Origin: an uncultured Olsenella sp.
GTDB taxonomy: Bacteria > Actinomycetota > Coriobacteriia > Coriobacteriales > Atopobiaceae
DNA length: 29,839 nt
Assembly: GCA_959598545.1 (NCBI GenBank)
Contig: CAUGFC010000009.1
Span: 1 to 29,839 of the forward strand
Direction: 5' to 3'
A program made the position numbers and the translations under genes. Within the stretch, counting starts at the first letter, position 1. The number at the start of each line of letters is the position of its first letter. The notes under the pieces are model-generated. The model saw only the letters and a list, made by a program, of their open reading frames with translations. It made no database searches and was not told the origin of the DNA. Positions 1 to 7,840 of the stretch are shown here, piece by piece.

Positions 1-545
1 CTGTTGTCGATCTCCCAGCCGTCGTCCGTCTTGTTGTAGACGAGCTCGATGGTCTTCTCGGAGGGCTCGATCTCGGCGACCAGGCCCATGACGTACTCGC
101 CGGCCCAGGCGTTGACGGCATCGTCGTCGTTGACGTCGAGCTCGCCGGAGTTGATGGCGTTCATGAGCTCCTCGACCATCGCGTCGGAGTCCATGTTCGT
201 GAGCTCGCCCATAGACTTGGACGTGACGGTGACGGTTGCCACGGCGCTCTCGTCGTCGACCTCGACGGAGTCGATCGTGTAGTCGAAGCCGTCGACCATC
301 GCGGCCACGAGCTCGGTGTTCTCGATGCCGTAGGCGTCGAGGCCAGCGCCCTCGACGGCCCCCGCGTACTCCTCGAGCGCCTCCTCGTCCATGTTCTTGA
401 GCTCGTCGAAGTTCGTGGTGATGTCCTCGCGGACGAGCTCCTCGACGTTCGGCCCGCTCGAGCAGCCGCCTAGCACCAGGCCGCCGGCGAGGGCGAGCGT
501 GGCGCAGAGTGTGCAGGTGAGGGCCCTGAGGGATGTGTTCTTCAT
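1..545 (-). CDS. Lipoprotein, NTF2-like fold suspected (3' end outside window)
   Basis: Reading from ATG at 545 gives a protein that runs off the left edge after about 181 residues. It opens with a basic MKNTSLRA segment, a hydrophobic stretch and the lipobox LGGC near residue 28. It is therefore expected to be lipidated by Lgt, cleaved by signal peptidase II and anchored outside the membrane. The mature part is acidic and alternates helical segments (EEYAGAVEGAGLDAYG) with a strand-rich stretch (FDYTIDSVEVDDESAVATVTVTS). This pattern is typical of small NTF2-like lipoproteins in Coriobacteriia, but I assign no function. It is divergent from the hydrogenase genes across about 260 bp. A possible -10-like TAGGGG lies at 581-576 on the minus strand. 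The gene is incomplete only because of the window edge. Confidence 0.85.
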   Translation of the reverse strand, partial: MKNTSLRALTCTLCATLALAGGLVLGGCSSGPNVEELVREDITTNFDELKNMDEEALEEYAGAVEGAGLDAYGIENTELVAAMVDGFDYTIDSVEVDDESAVATVTVTSKSMGELTNMDSDAMVEELMNAINSGELDVNDDDAVNAWAGEYVMGLVAEIEPSEKTIELVYNKTDDGWEIDN

Positions 546-804
546 GGGTGACTCCTTAGTGACGGCACTTGCGTCCCCCTAGCTTCTCAGATTCGTTTCA
601 GGCTTGCGCGCACGGTCCGGCTGCTGGTCGGTTTTGGTCGCCCCAGTGGTGAGCAAAGATTGAGACCCGTACCGCTTGCCGAACGGTCGTCCTTCTCGCC
701 GAATGTTTCAGAGAGATGTCGCTTCTTCGACGTAATGTGAACCAACTATGTCGTGGCCGAGGGGGCCGCGACGACCGTACTCCGTGAGTGCAAGGAGAGG
801 GCCT
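546..804. promoter_or_regulatory. Divergent control region between lipoprotein and hydrogenase genes
   Basis: This 259-bp spacer must hold the promoters of both flanking genes. A 9-bp imperfect hairpin (one G-U pair) lies at 750-758/764-772 in what is probably the hydrogenase 5' leader. Candidate -10 boxes for the plus strand are TAATGT (733-738) and TATGTC (746-751), neither with a convincing -35. One copy of the repeated GGCGAGAA motif sits on the minus strand at 693-700. A ribosome-binding site AAGGAGAGG at 792-800 precedes the ATG at 805. I see no recognisable regulator site such as a Rex box. Confidence 0.4.
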
Positions 805-2631
805 ATGGCAAGAATGCACGTCATGGAGCAGAGCGAGACCCAGGCGATCATGTCGAGCATGCACGAGATGCTCGAGAAGCGCCTCTCGGTCAGCTCGCTC
901 GCTCCGTGCCCCGTCGAGTTCACGGCCTCGTACGTGGCCATGTGCGCGACGCAGAGCTGCGGCAAGTGCACGCCGTGCAGGAACGGCCTGCGCATGCTGC
1001 GCCACCTGTTCAACGACGTCCTGAACAACCGCGCCACGTTGGAGACGCTCGACCTCATCGAGTCCACCGCCCGCACGGTGTACCTGTCGAGCGACTGCGC
1101 GATCGGCTACGAGGCCGGCGAGGTGGCTCTCATGGCCATCCGCGGCTTCCGCGACGACTTCGAGCACCACGTGACCAAGCACGCGTGCGGCTTCTCGCAG
1201 CACCAGACGGTACCGTGCGTCTCGGGCTGCCCGGCCGGCGTGGACATCCCCGGCTACATCGCGCTCGTCGAGGCCGGACGCTACACCGAGGCCGTGCGCC
1301 TCATCCGCAAAGACAACCCGCTGCCGCTGGTCTGCGGTCTCGTCTGCGAGCACCCCTGCGAGATGCACTGCCGTCGCGGCATGGTGGACGACCCGATGAA
1401 CATCCGCGGCCTCAAGCGCTACGCCGTGGACCACGCCGGCGACTACCGCCCGGTCATCAAGCCCGCCACGGGCAAGCGCGTCGCCGTGATCGGCGGCGGC
1501 CCGGCCGGCATCTCGTGCGCGTACTACCTCACGCTCATGGGCCACAAGGTCAAGATCTTCGAGCAGCGCGCGCATCTCGGCGGCATGCTCCGCTACGGCA
1601 TCCCCAACTACCGCCTGCCGCGCGAGCAGCTCGACTCCGAGATCCAGTGGATTCTCGACTGCGGCATCGACGTCGAGCTCAACCACAGCGTCGACGGCGA
1701 CGAGATGACCCGCCTGCGCTCCGAGTACGACGCGGTCTACCTGGCCATCGGCGCGCACGCGGACAAGAAGCTCGGCCTTCCGGGCGAGGACGCCGAGGGC
1801 GTCATGTCCGCCGTCCAGCTCCTGCGCGACATGGGCGACAACAACCCGCCCGACTTCAAGGGCCTCACGGTCGCCGTCGTCGGCGGCGGCAACGTGGCCA
1901 TGGACGTGGCCCGCACCTCCGTGCGCCTGGGCGCCGAGAAGGTCATCATCGCGTACCGCCGTCGCGTGGCCGACATGACGGCCCAGGACGAGGAGATCGC
2001 CGGCGCCGAGGCCGAGGGCTGCGAGGTCATGGACCTCCACGCGCCCAAGGAGGTCGTCGTCGACGAGAGCGGCCATGTGGCCGGCCTCAAGGTCGAGCCG
2101 CAGATCATCGGCGGCCTCAAGCGCGGTCGTCCCGCGCCGCGCGCGGCCGAGGGCGGCGACGTCGTGGTGCCATGCGACCGCGTGATCGTGGCCATTGGCC
2201 AGGACATCGACTCCGCCGCCTTCGAGGAGCAGGGCGTGCCCTGCAAGTGGGGCCGCATCGTCACCGACCCGGACGGCGCCGTGCCCGGCCAGGACGGCCT
2301 CTTCTCCGGCGGCGACTGCCAGAGCGGCCCGGCCACCGTCATCCGCGCGATCAACGCGGGCAAGGTTGCGGCCGGCAACATCGACAACTACCTCGGCTTC
2401 AACCACAAGATCGAGCTCGACGTGGAGCTGCCTCCCGTGCAGTTCAAGGGCAAGATCTCCTGCGCGCGCTGCGAGATGCGCGAGCGCGAGGCGTCCGAGC
2501 GCATCAACGACTTCGACATCGTCGAGAACGGCCTCACCGACCAGGAGGCGCACCAGGAGGCATCCCGCTGCCTGCGCTGCGACCACTTCGGCTTCGGCGC
2601 GTTCCGCGGAGGGAGGATCGAGCAGTGGTAA
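805..2631 (+). CDS. FeS flavoprotein: NuoF C-terminal FeS domain fused to GltD/NfnB-like NAD(P)H oxidoreductase
   Basis: The protein has 608 residues, starting at ATG 805 behind AAGGAGAGG. Residues about 45-120 match the C-terminal [4Fe-4S] domain of NuoF/HydB (C52-GK-C55-TP-C58-RNG, then C98). Residues about 130-200 form the GltD-type N-terminal FeS domain (C138, C142, C177, C181, C185, C189). The rest is a GltD/NfnB-like oxidoreductase with an FAD Rossmann motif VIGGGPAG (229-235), an NAD(P)H motif VVGGGNVAMD (359-367) followed by AYRRR (383-387), and FSGGD near 500. Two further Cys pairs, CARC (553-556) and CLRC (589-592), lie near the C terminus. The stop overlaps the hydrogenase start by 7 nt, so the two are translationally coupled. 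It probably passes electrons between NAD(P)H and the hydrogenase. The complete NuoF FMN/NADH domain is absent. Whether it bifurcates with ferredoxin is not shown by the sequence. Confidence 0.85.
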   Translation: MARMHVMEQSETQAIMSSMHEMLEKRLSVSSLAPCPVEFTASYVAMCATQSCGKCTPCRNGLRMLRHLFNDVLNNRATLETLDLIESTARTVYLSSDCAIGYEAGEVALMAIRGFRDDFEHHVTKHACGFSQHQTVPCVSGCPAGVDIPGYIALVEAGRYTEAVRLIRKDNPLPLVCGLVCEHPCEMHCRRGMVDDPMNIRGLKRYAVDHAGDYRPVIKPATGKRVAVIGGGPAGISCAYYLTLMGHKVKIFEQRAHLGGMLRYGIPNYRLPREQLDSEIQWILDCGIDVELNHSVDGDEMTRLRSEYDAVYLAIGAHADKKLGLPGEDAEGVMSAVQLLRDMGDNNPPDFKGLTVAVVGGGNVAMDVARTSVRLGAEKVIIAYRRRVADMTAQDEEIAGAEAEGCEVMDLHAPKEVVVDESGHVAGLKVEPQIIGGLKRGRPAPRAAEGGDVVVPCDRVIVAIGQDIDSAAFEEQGVPCKWGRIVTDPDGAVPGQDGLFSGGDCQSGPATVIRAINAGKVAAGNIDNYLGFNHKIELDVELPPVQFKGKISCARCEMREREASERINDFDIVENGLTDQEAHQEASRCLRCDHFGFGAFRGGRIEQW

Positions 2632-4349
2632 ACCTCACTATCGACGGCCGCGCCGTCACCGTGGAGGAGGGCACCTCCATCCTCGACGCCGCCGCAACCG
2701 TAGGGATCAAGATCCCGACGCTGTGCTACCTCAAGGACCTCAACGAGATCGGCGCCTGCCGCATCTGCGTGGTGGAGGTGGAGGGCATCGACCAGCTCGT
2801 CGCCGCGTGCAACAACACGGTGCTCGAGGGCATGGTCGTGCACACCAACAGCCCCAAGGTGCGCGTGGCGCGCCGCATGAACATGGAGCTTCTGCTCGCC
2901 ACGCACGACTCCGAGTGCACGAGCTGCGTGCGCTCCGGCAACTGCACGCTGCAGACGCTCGCCAACGACCTGGGCATCTCGGACCTGCCGTACGAGAAGC
3001 GCCTCATGCACGACCAGTGGGACAAGTCCTACCCGCTCATCCGCAACAACGACAAGTGCATCAACTGCCTGCGCTGCATCCAGGTGTGCGAGAAGATCCA
3101 GGGCATCGGCGTCTGGGACCTCGCCAACCGCGCCACGCACACGAGCGTGAACGTCCGTGGCGGCATGACGATCCAGGAGTCCGACTGCACGCTCTGCGGC
3201 CAGTGCATCACGCACTGCCCGACCGGCGCGCTCCGCGAGCGCGACGACACGCAGAAGGTCTTCGACGCGCTGGCAGATCCCGAGAAGGTCGTCGTGGTGC
3301 AGATCGCGCCGGCCGTGCGCGCCGCCTGGGGCGAGAGCCTCGGCCTCGCGCGCGAGGACGCCACCGTCGGCCGCCTCGTGGCCGCGCTGCGCCAGATGGG
3401 CGTGGACTACGTCTTCGACACGAACTTCTCGGCCGACCTCACCATCATGGAGGAGGGCACCGAGCTCCTGCACAAGCTCGCCCACAAGGAGGAGAACACG
3501 TTCCCGATGTTCACCTCCTGCTGCCCGGGCTGGGTGCGCTACGTCAAGGCCGTGCGCCCCGAGTTCACCGACCAGCTCTCCACGTCCAAGTCGCCGGGCC
3601 AGATGTTCGGTGCCGTGACCAAGAGCTACTTCGCGGAGCTCAAGGGCATCGACCCGCACAACATCTTCTGCGTGGAGATCATGCCGTGCACGGCCAAGAA
3701 GGCCGAGGTCGCCATCCCCGTCATGAACGACGCCTGCGGCGACCCCGACGTCGACGTCTCCATCACCACGCGCGAGGTCGACCGTATGATCCGCGCCGAG
3801 CACATCGACGCCACGATGCTGCCCGAGGAGGACTTCGACGACCCGCTGGGCACCTCCACGGGTGCCGCGGTGATCTTCGGTGCCACCGGCGGCGTCATGG
3901 AGGCCGCGCTGCGCACCGCCTACCATGTGGTCACCGGCAAGACGCCTGAGCCTGACGCCTTCTCCGACGTCCGCGGCCTGGACGCCTGGAAGGAGGCCAC
4001 CTACGACCTGGCGGGCACCCCGGTGCGCGTTGCCGTGGTGAGCGGGCTGGCCAACGCGGGCTACCTGCTCGACGCCATTGCGGCGGGCGAGGTCGAGTAC
4101 GACTTCGTCGAGGTCATGGCCTGCCCCGGCGGCTGCGCGGGCGGCGGCGGCCAGCCCATCCATGACGGCGAGGAGCTCGCCGGCGTGCGCGGCGACGTCC
4201 TCTGGGGCCTCGATCACAACGCCGAGCTGCGCAACTCCTACGAGAACCCGTCCATCAAGGCGATCTACGAGGACTACCTGGGCGAGCCGCTCTCCGAGCG
4301 CGCCGAGGAGCTGCTCCACACCGACCACCACGCCTGGAGCATTCACTGA
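2625..4349 (+). CDS. hydA: [FeFe] hydrogenase, group A, CpI-like architecture
   Basis: The protein has 574 residues from GTG 2625, preceded by GGAGGGAGG at 2608-2616. It catalyses reversible H2 formation in the cytoplasm. In order it carries a plant-type [2Fe-2S] domain (C34, C45, C48, C62), a His-Cys3 [4Fe-4S] site (H94, C98, C101, C107), two ferredoxin-like [4Fe-4S] clusters (C145/C148/C151 with C198; C188/C191/C194 with C155) and the H-cluster domain. All three signatures are intact: TSCCPGW (297-303, with the proton-relay C299), MPCTAKKAE (353-361) and EVMACPGGCAGG (496-507). Length and cysteine spacing follow the monomeric clostridial CpI enzyme closely. No hydEFG maturases are visible here, so they must be elsewhere. 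The upstream flavoprotein suggests NAD(P)H-linked rather than purely ferredoxin-linked turnover. Confidence 0.97.
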   Translation: MVNLTIDGRAVTVEEGTSILDAAATVGIKIPTLCYLKDLNEIGACRICVVEVEGIDQLVAACNNTVLEGMVVHTNSPKVRVARRMNMELLLATHDSECTSCVRSGNCTLQTLANDLGISDLPYEKRLMHDQWDKSYPLIRNNDKCINCLRCIQVCEKIQGIGVWDLANRATHTSVNVRGGMTIQESDCTLCGQCITHCPTGALRERDDTQKVFDALADPEKVVVVQIAPAVRAAWGESLGLAREDATVGRLVAALRQMGVDYVFDTNFSADLTIMEEGTELLHKLAHKEENTFPMFTSCCPGWVRYVKAVRPEFTDQLSTSKSPGQMFGAVTKSYFAELKGIDPHNIFCVEIMPCTAKKAEVAIPVMNDACGDPDVDVSITTREVDRMIRAEHIDATMLPEEDFDDPLGTSTGAAVIFGATGGVMEAALRTAYHVVTGKTPEPDAFSDVRGLDAWKEATYDLAGTPVRVAVVSGLANAGYLLDAIAAGEVEYDFVEVMACPGGCAGGGGQPIHDGEELAGVRGDVLWGLDHNAELRNSYENPSIKAIYEDYLGEPLSERAEELLHTDHHAWSIH

Positions 4350-4378
4350 TTCAAAAGGGGACAGACCCCTTTTGAATC
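4348..4378. repeat. 13-bp perfect inverted repeat with 5-nt loop
   Basis: GATTCAAAAGGGG (4348-4360) is followed by ACAGA and an exact reverse complement (4366-4378). It begins inside the hydA stop codon. The symmetric A4/T4 runs mean that it could act as a weak terminator in either direction or as a REP-like mRNA end. It directly precedes a stronger terminator. Confidence 0.75.
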
Positions 4379-4382
4379 ATTT

Positions 4383-4420
4383 GGGCCCGAGCCGTCACCC
4401 CCGCGGCTCGGGCCCTTTTT
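4383..4420 (+). terminator. Rho-independent terminator of the hydrogenase operon
   Basis: A 12-bp perfect GC-rich stem (GGGCCCGAGCCG, 4383-4394, with 4404-4415) has a 9-nt loop and is followed by five T at 4416-4420. The T-run touches the stop codon of the convergent helicase gene (4419-4421), so the two transcription units are packed end to end. The minus-strand gene has no equally clear terminator here, but the hairpin itself could serve both directions. Confidence 0.9.
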
Positions 4421-6803
4421 ACCAGGTGGCCACGCGCTCGCGCATGCCCGCCACGTCGAGCACGCCCTCGGCAAAGCCCTTGCGCACGAGCTCTGCGGGC
4501 ACCAGATCGTCGTACTTCTCGAAGTAGGGAATCTCGGCGGGGTAGAGGAGCTCCATCGGGTCTTCGAGCCGCTCTGCGGCGTCCTTCACCACCGAGAGGA
4601 ACGTCTGCTCGTCGGCTGCCATCACGAACGTCATGAAGTACGGGCGCGACGAGCTCACGCCCTTGATGCCGAGCTCTGCGGCGCACTTGATCTTGATTAG
4701 GCGCTCCAGGGCGAGAAACGCGTAGGTCCCGAGCCACGGCAGCAGGCACCACATGGTCTGCTCCTTGTCGTTCTCGCCGAGGCAGACGAGCGGACCTGCC
4801 GTGAGCAGGGAGTTCCGCGCCACGCGCCGGGCCTCGCGCAGGCGGGCGCGGGCGTGGTCGCGCAGGTAGGGGTAGGGCGCGCTCTCTTCCAGCACGCGGC
4901 GCATGCGCTCGAGGATGTGCGTGTTGATGTCTCCCGCGACGTCGCCGAAGTACGCCGGGACCTTGCCCTTGACCTGCGTGACGTAGAGCAGGTGCCGCTC
5001 GTGGTCCACCTCGTCCACGATCCAGACGTGTCCCGCGATGGCGACCTTCTCGCCGGGCGGGGGCGGAGCGCAGAGCGTGCCGATCTCCTCAGAGCCCGAG
5101 CGCACGGTGTACTCCACGTTCTCCTGGAAGACCGCGAAGAACTTGTAGGAGCTCGTGACGCGCTCGCCGGCGAGGCCCACGATGAGGCCACCGCCCTCGG
5201 TCTGCTCAAGGTAGTCGTGCTGGAGCAGGTGGCGGAGAAGGACGCGGAAGTCGTCCGCCGTGACGCGGTGGAAGTACGTCAGCGTGAGCACGCGGCTCGC
5301 GAGCTGGGCGGGGGAGAGCTCGCCCTCGCCGGCGAGCGTGGCAAGCGTCTGATGGCAGAGCAGGCTGTAGGGCAGGCGGTTCAGGTTGGGCGGTTCGACC
5401 CAGCGCTCCTCCCGGTAGAGCTGGACGAGCGCGATGCCCTGCAGCAGCTTCCAGGGGATGGTCTCCGGCAGCAGCGTGCGGGCCTCCGGCTGCTCCTCGC
5501 GCATGACGAACCACATCTCGGGCGGGGCTTCGCGGCGGCCCGTGCGCCCCATGCGCTGCAGGAACCCGGAGACGGTGAACGGGGCGTCTATCTGGAACGC
5601 CCGCTCGAGCCGACCCACGTCTATCCCCAGCTCGAGCGTTGCGGTGGCCACGATCGAGCGGTCCGAGGCGTCGTCGCGCATCTGCTCCTCGGCACTCTCT
5701 CGGATGGCGGCCGAGAGGTTGCCGTGGTGGATGAGGAAGCGGTCCGGCTCCCCGTTGAACTCGCAGTACGCCCGCAGCGTCGTGCAGACCTCCTCCGCCT
5801 CCTCACGTGAGTTCGAGAAGATCAGGCACTTTCGCCCGCGCGTGTGCTCGAAGATGTAGCCGATGCCGGGGTCGGCGTTCGCAGGTGCCAGGTCCGTGGG
5901 AGGTTCGGGAGGGCCGGGGCTTATCGCCGTGCTCAGACAGTTCTGCTCGCACGGACAGGCCACCGGCCTGTCCGGCTCGTGCGGAACTGCGCGCGGCGAT
6001 AAGCCCCGGCCCTCTGGCGAGGTTTCCTCAGGTTCCAGGGCAACGACGTCTGCCTCGACTTCTCTTCTCGTAGTCTGAAACACGGACTCGTCTGCCTGCG
6101 GGCCGGTCTGGTAGAAGTGCTCCATCGAGAGGCGCCAGGTGCGCGGGGGCTCCTCGATGCGAGGGACCACACAGTCGCGGCCGGTGCCAGCGGCGAGGAA
6201 GGCTCCCACGGCCTCGGGGTCGCCGATCGTGGCGGAGAGTCCGATGCGCCGCGGCTGCACGCCCGCTATTCTCGCCAGGCGCTCGATGAGGCAGAGGCAC
6301 TGGCCGCCGCGGTCCTGCCGCAGCAGCGAGTGGACCTCGTCGATGACGACGTAGCGGAGGTCGCAGAAGAGCTTGGACACCACGGCGTGGCGGCGCATGA
6401 GCAGGGCCTCGAGAGACTCCGGCGTGATCTGCAGGATGCCGGACGGCCGCTTCACGAGCCGCGCCTTGTGCGAGGCGGAGACGTCCCCGTGCCAGTGCCA
6501 GACGTTGATGTCGGCCTCCTCGCAGAGGTCGGTCAGGCGGTAGAACTGGTCGTTGATGAGGGCCTTGGTGGGACCGATGTAGAGGGCGCCCACGGAGGCG
6601 GGCGGGTTCTCCCAGAACTCAGTCAGGATGGGGAAGAAGGCGGCCTCGGTCTTGCCGGAGGCCGTTGAGGCGCACAGCAGCACGTGGTCGTCCGTGTCGA
6701 AGATCGCCTCGCCGGCGGCCACCTGTACGCCGCGCAGGTTCTCCCAATCGTGCGCGTAGATGAAGTCCTGCACGAACGGCGCGTATCGGTCAAAGACGCC
6801 CAT
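4419..6803 (-). CDS. DEAD/DEAH (Lhr/BrxHI-like) helicase, Shango SngC-like
   Basis: The protein has 794 residues from ATG 6803, preceded by AGGGGAGG. Superfamily II motifs are clear: Q-like region near 25, motif I ASTASGKTE (45-53), DEVH (155-158), SAT (190-192), and in the second RecA domain LIFSNSREEAE (327-337) and QRMGRTGR (416-423). About 370 residues follow, including winged-helix-like and Lhr-type regions. It should be an ATP-driven nucleic-acid translocase. Residues about 264-299 are encoded by a 106-bp palindrome inserted in frame between the two RecA domains; the segment is Pro/Cys-rich and unlike the rest. It lies in the same orientation as the BrxD-like ATPase and TerB-domain genes upstream, separated from them by 2 kb of plus-strand genes. 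That trio corresponds to the Shango defence genes sngC, sngB and sngA. Assignment as a BREX-2 BrxHI relative is the alternative; no other BREX genes are visible. Confidence 0.85.
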   Translation of the reverse strand: MGVFDRYAPFVQDFIYAHDWENLRGVQVAAGEAIFDTDDHVLLCASTASGKTEAAFFPILTEFWENPPASVGALYIGPTKALINDQFYRLTDLCEEADINVWHWHGDVSASHKARLVKRPSGILQITPESLEALLMRRHAVVSKLFCDLRYVVIDEVHSLLRQDRGGQCLCLIERLARIAGVQPRRIGLSATIGDPEAVGAFLAAGTGRDCVVPRIEEPPRTWRLSMEHFYQTGPQADESVFQTTRREVEADVVALEPEETSPEGRGLSPRAVPHEPDRPVACPCEQNCLSTAISPGPPEPPTDLAPANADPGIGYIFEHTRGRKCLIFSNSREEAEEVCTTLRAYCEFNGEPDRFLIHHGNLSAAIRESAEEQMRDDASDRSIVATATLELGIDVGRLERAFQIDAPFTVSGFLQRMGRTGRREAPPEMWFVMREEQPEARTLLPETIPWKLLQGIALVQLYREERWVEPPNLNRLPYSLLCHQTLATLAGEGELSPAQLASRVLTLTYFHRVTADDFRVLLRHLLQHDYLEQTEGGGLIVGLAGERVTSSYKFFAVFQENVEYTVRSGSEEIGTLCAPPPPGEKVAIAGHVWIVDEVDHERHLLYVTQVKGKVPAYFGDVAGDINTHILERMRRVLEESAPYPYLRDHARARLREARRVARNSLLTAGPLVCLGENDKEQTMWCLLPWLGTYAFLALERLIKIKCAAELGIKGVSSSRPYFMTFVMAADEQTFLSVVKDAAERLEDPMELLYPAEIPYFEKYDDLVPAELVRKGFAEGVLDVAGMRERVATW
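5909..6014. repeat. 106-bp imperfect palindrome inside the helicase gene
   Basis: The outer arms 5909-5929 and 5994-6014 are perfect 21-bp reverse complements. Inside, CGGACAGGCC (5952-5961) pairs with 5965-5974 around a 3-nt loop, and CAGTTC (5938-5943) pairs with GAACTG (5984-5989). The unpaired core GCTCAGACAG (5931-5940) and GAACTGCGCG (5984-5993) recurs almost unchanged in the palindrome at 15735-15822, although the arms there are unrelated. The reading frame of the helicase passes through the whole element without a stop. Confidence 0.85.
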
Positions 6804-6850
6804 GGCGACCTCCCCTCGGTGACAGTCAGTATACGAACAAATGTTTCAGA

Positions 6851-6894
6851 TTGCAAGGGGAAAACCTAGCTGTTGCTAGCAGAACGTGCTAGCA
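6851..6894. promoter_or_regulatory. Candidate autoregulatory operator of the toxin-antitoxin pair
   Basis: The perfect octamer palindrome TGCTAGCA occurs twice, at 6874-6881 and 6887-6894, 13 bp apart, just upstream of the antitoxin ribosome-binding site. TTGCAA at 6851-6856 could be a -35, with the first octamer near the -10 position. Paired palindromes at this place are typical of operators bound by the antitoxin or the toxin-antitoxin complex. Binding itself is inferred. Confidence 0.5.
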
Positions 6895-6920
6895 TGTGCT
6901 TTACATTGGAAAGGAGACTG

Positions 6921-7295
6921 ATGGATACCATGCTCGCACAGATCAACGCGCGTATTGATGCGGATCTCAAGGTCTCGGGAGACGCGGCCCTTGCCGAGGC
7001 GGGGCTTACGCCTACGAAGGCCATTCGTGCGATGTGGGGGCGTTTTGCGAGTCTGGCGGACCAACCCGAGAAGATCAAGGAGCTCGTGTCTGGCCCGCAG
7101 GCAGAGTCGTCTTCCGCAGCGCGCGTCGAGCGGGACCGCAAGCTCGCGCTGGCGCGAGAGGGGAGTCAGATAGTCGAGCGCTCGCTGGCCTCTCGAGGCA
7201 TATCGGTGTCCGAGGGCTTTGATGAGCCTCCCTATGACGAGCTCAGAGAGCGGGCTCTGCTCGACCGCCTTTGCGAGAGGGGGCTGGATTCATGA
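6921..7295 (+). CDS. RelB/DinJ-family antitoxin
   Basis: The protein has 124 residues from ATG 6921, behind AAAGGAG at 6910-6916; upstream in-frame starts lack a binding site. The N terminus (MLAQINARIDADLKVSGDAA, then LAEAGLTPTKAIRAMWGRFA) fits the ribbon-helix-helix of RelB/DinJ antitoxins. It would dimerise, bind its own promoter and, through the longer C-terminal part, neutralise the toxin. The protein is longer than classical DinJ (about 86 residues), with a charged C-terminal extension (EGFDEPPYDELRERALLDRL). Its stop overlaps the start of the PIN toxin in an ATGA arrangement, so translation is coupled. The likely operator is two TGCTAGCA palindromes upstream. Confidence 0.8.
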   Translation: MDTMLAQINARIDADLKVSGDAALAEAGLTPTKAIRAMWGRFASLADQPEKIKELVSGPQAESSSAARVERDRKLALAREGSQIVERSLASRGISVSEGFDEPPYDELRERALLDRLCERGLDS

Positions 7296-7786
7296 GCTTG
7301 CAGCTGTCGATGCTCCTGGATACCAATGTCTGGCTTGACTACTATCTCCCCTGGAGAGGCGGGCATGCGACGGCCAAGCGGCTTATAGAGCGCGCCCTCG
7401 AGGATAACCGGATCGTTGCCTATGCCGTCTCGGCTGCCAAGGACGTGTACTACCTGGTGGCGGCGGAGCACAAACGTGTCGAGCGTGCCGAGGCTGGCTC
7501 GCTCAGCGAGTTTGCCGCTCGGGCGGCGACCATCACGGCATGGGGTTGCGTCAACAACATGCAGGCAATCGCCTGCGCCGTGCCGCTCGACCACACGGAC
7601 GTATGGATGGCCTCCAAGCAGCGTGCCTTGCACGGGGACTTCGAGGACGACCTCGTTATCGCCGCGGCGATGCGAGGCAAGGTCGACTATCTCGTGACCA
7701 ATGATGAGGAGCTTCTGCGGCACTGCCCCGTGGCAGCGCTCAGCGTGACGGACATGTACAGGCTGCTCGAGATTCTGCAAGAATAG
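7292..7786 (+). CDS. PIN-domain toxin (VapC-like ribonuclease)
   Basis: The protein has 164 residues from ATG 7292, overlapping the antitoxin stop. It has the PIN hallmarks: LLDTNVWLDYY with D10 near the N terminus, a middle acidic pair in HGDFEDDLVIAAA (E118, D119) and the terminal VDYLVTND (D138). These acidic residues bind Mg2+/Mn2+ in PIN ribonucleases, which usually cleave tRNA or rRNA. Pairing with a RelB/DinJ-type rather than a VapB-type antitoxin is a known hybrid combination. With its partner it forms a type II module sitting on the plus strand between genes of the minus-strand Shango-like set, suggesting insertion there. The target RNA cannot be read from the sequence. Confidence 0.85.
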   Translation: MSLQLSMLLDTNVWLDYYLPWRGGHATAKRLIERALEDNRIVAYAVSAAKDVYYLVAAEHKRVERAEAGSLSEFAARAATITAWGCVNNMQAIACAVPLDHTDVWMASKQRALHGDFEDDLVIAAAMRGKVDYLVTNDEELLRHCPVAALSVTDMYRLLEILQE

Positions 7787-7840
7787 GGGAGCGTCGGTCG
7801 CGCGCCGCGGATCGATGCGATCTTGTGTGAGGGAGGCGTC

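Noticed and set aside
598..2586. Long open frame on the minus strand opposite the flavoprotein gene
   Set aside because: It is Ala/Val/Asp-rich low-complexity translation caused by GC-biased third positions. The plus strand has intact FeS and Rossmann motifs, so this is a shadow.
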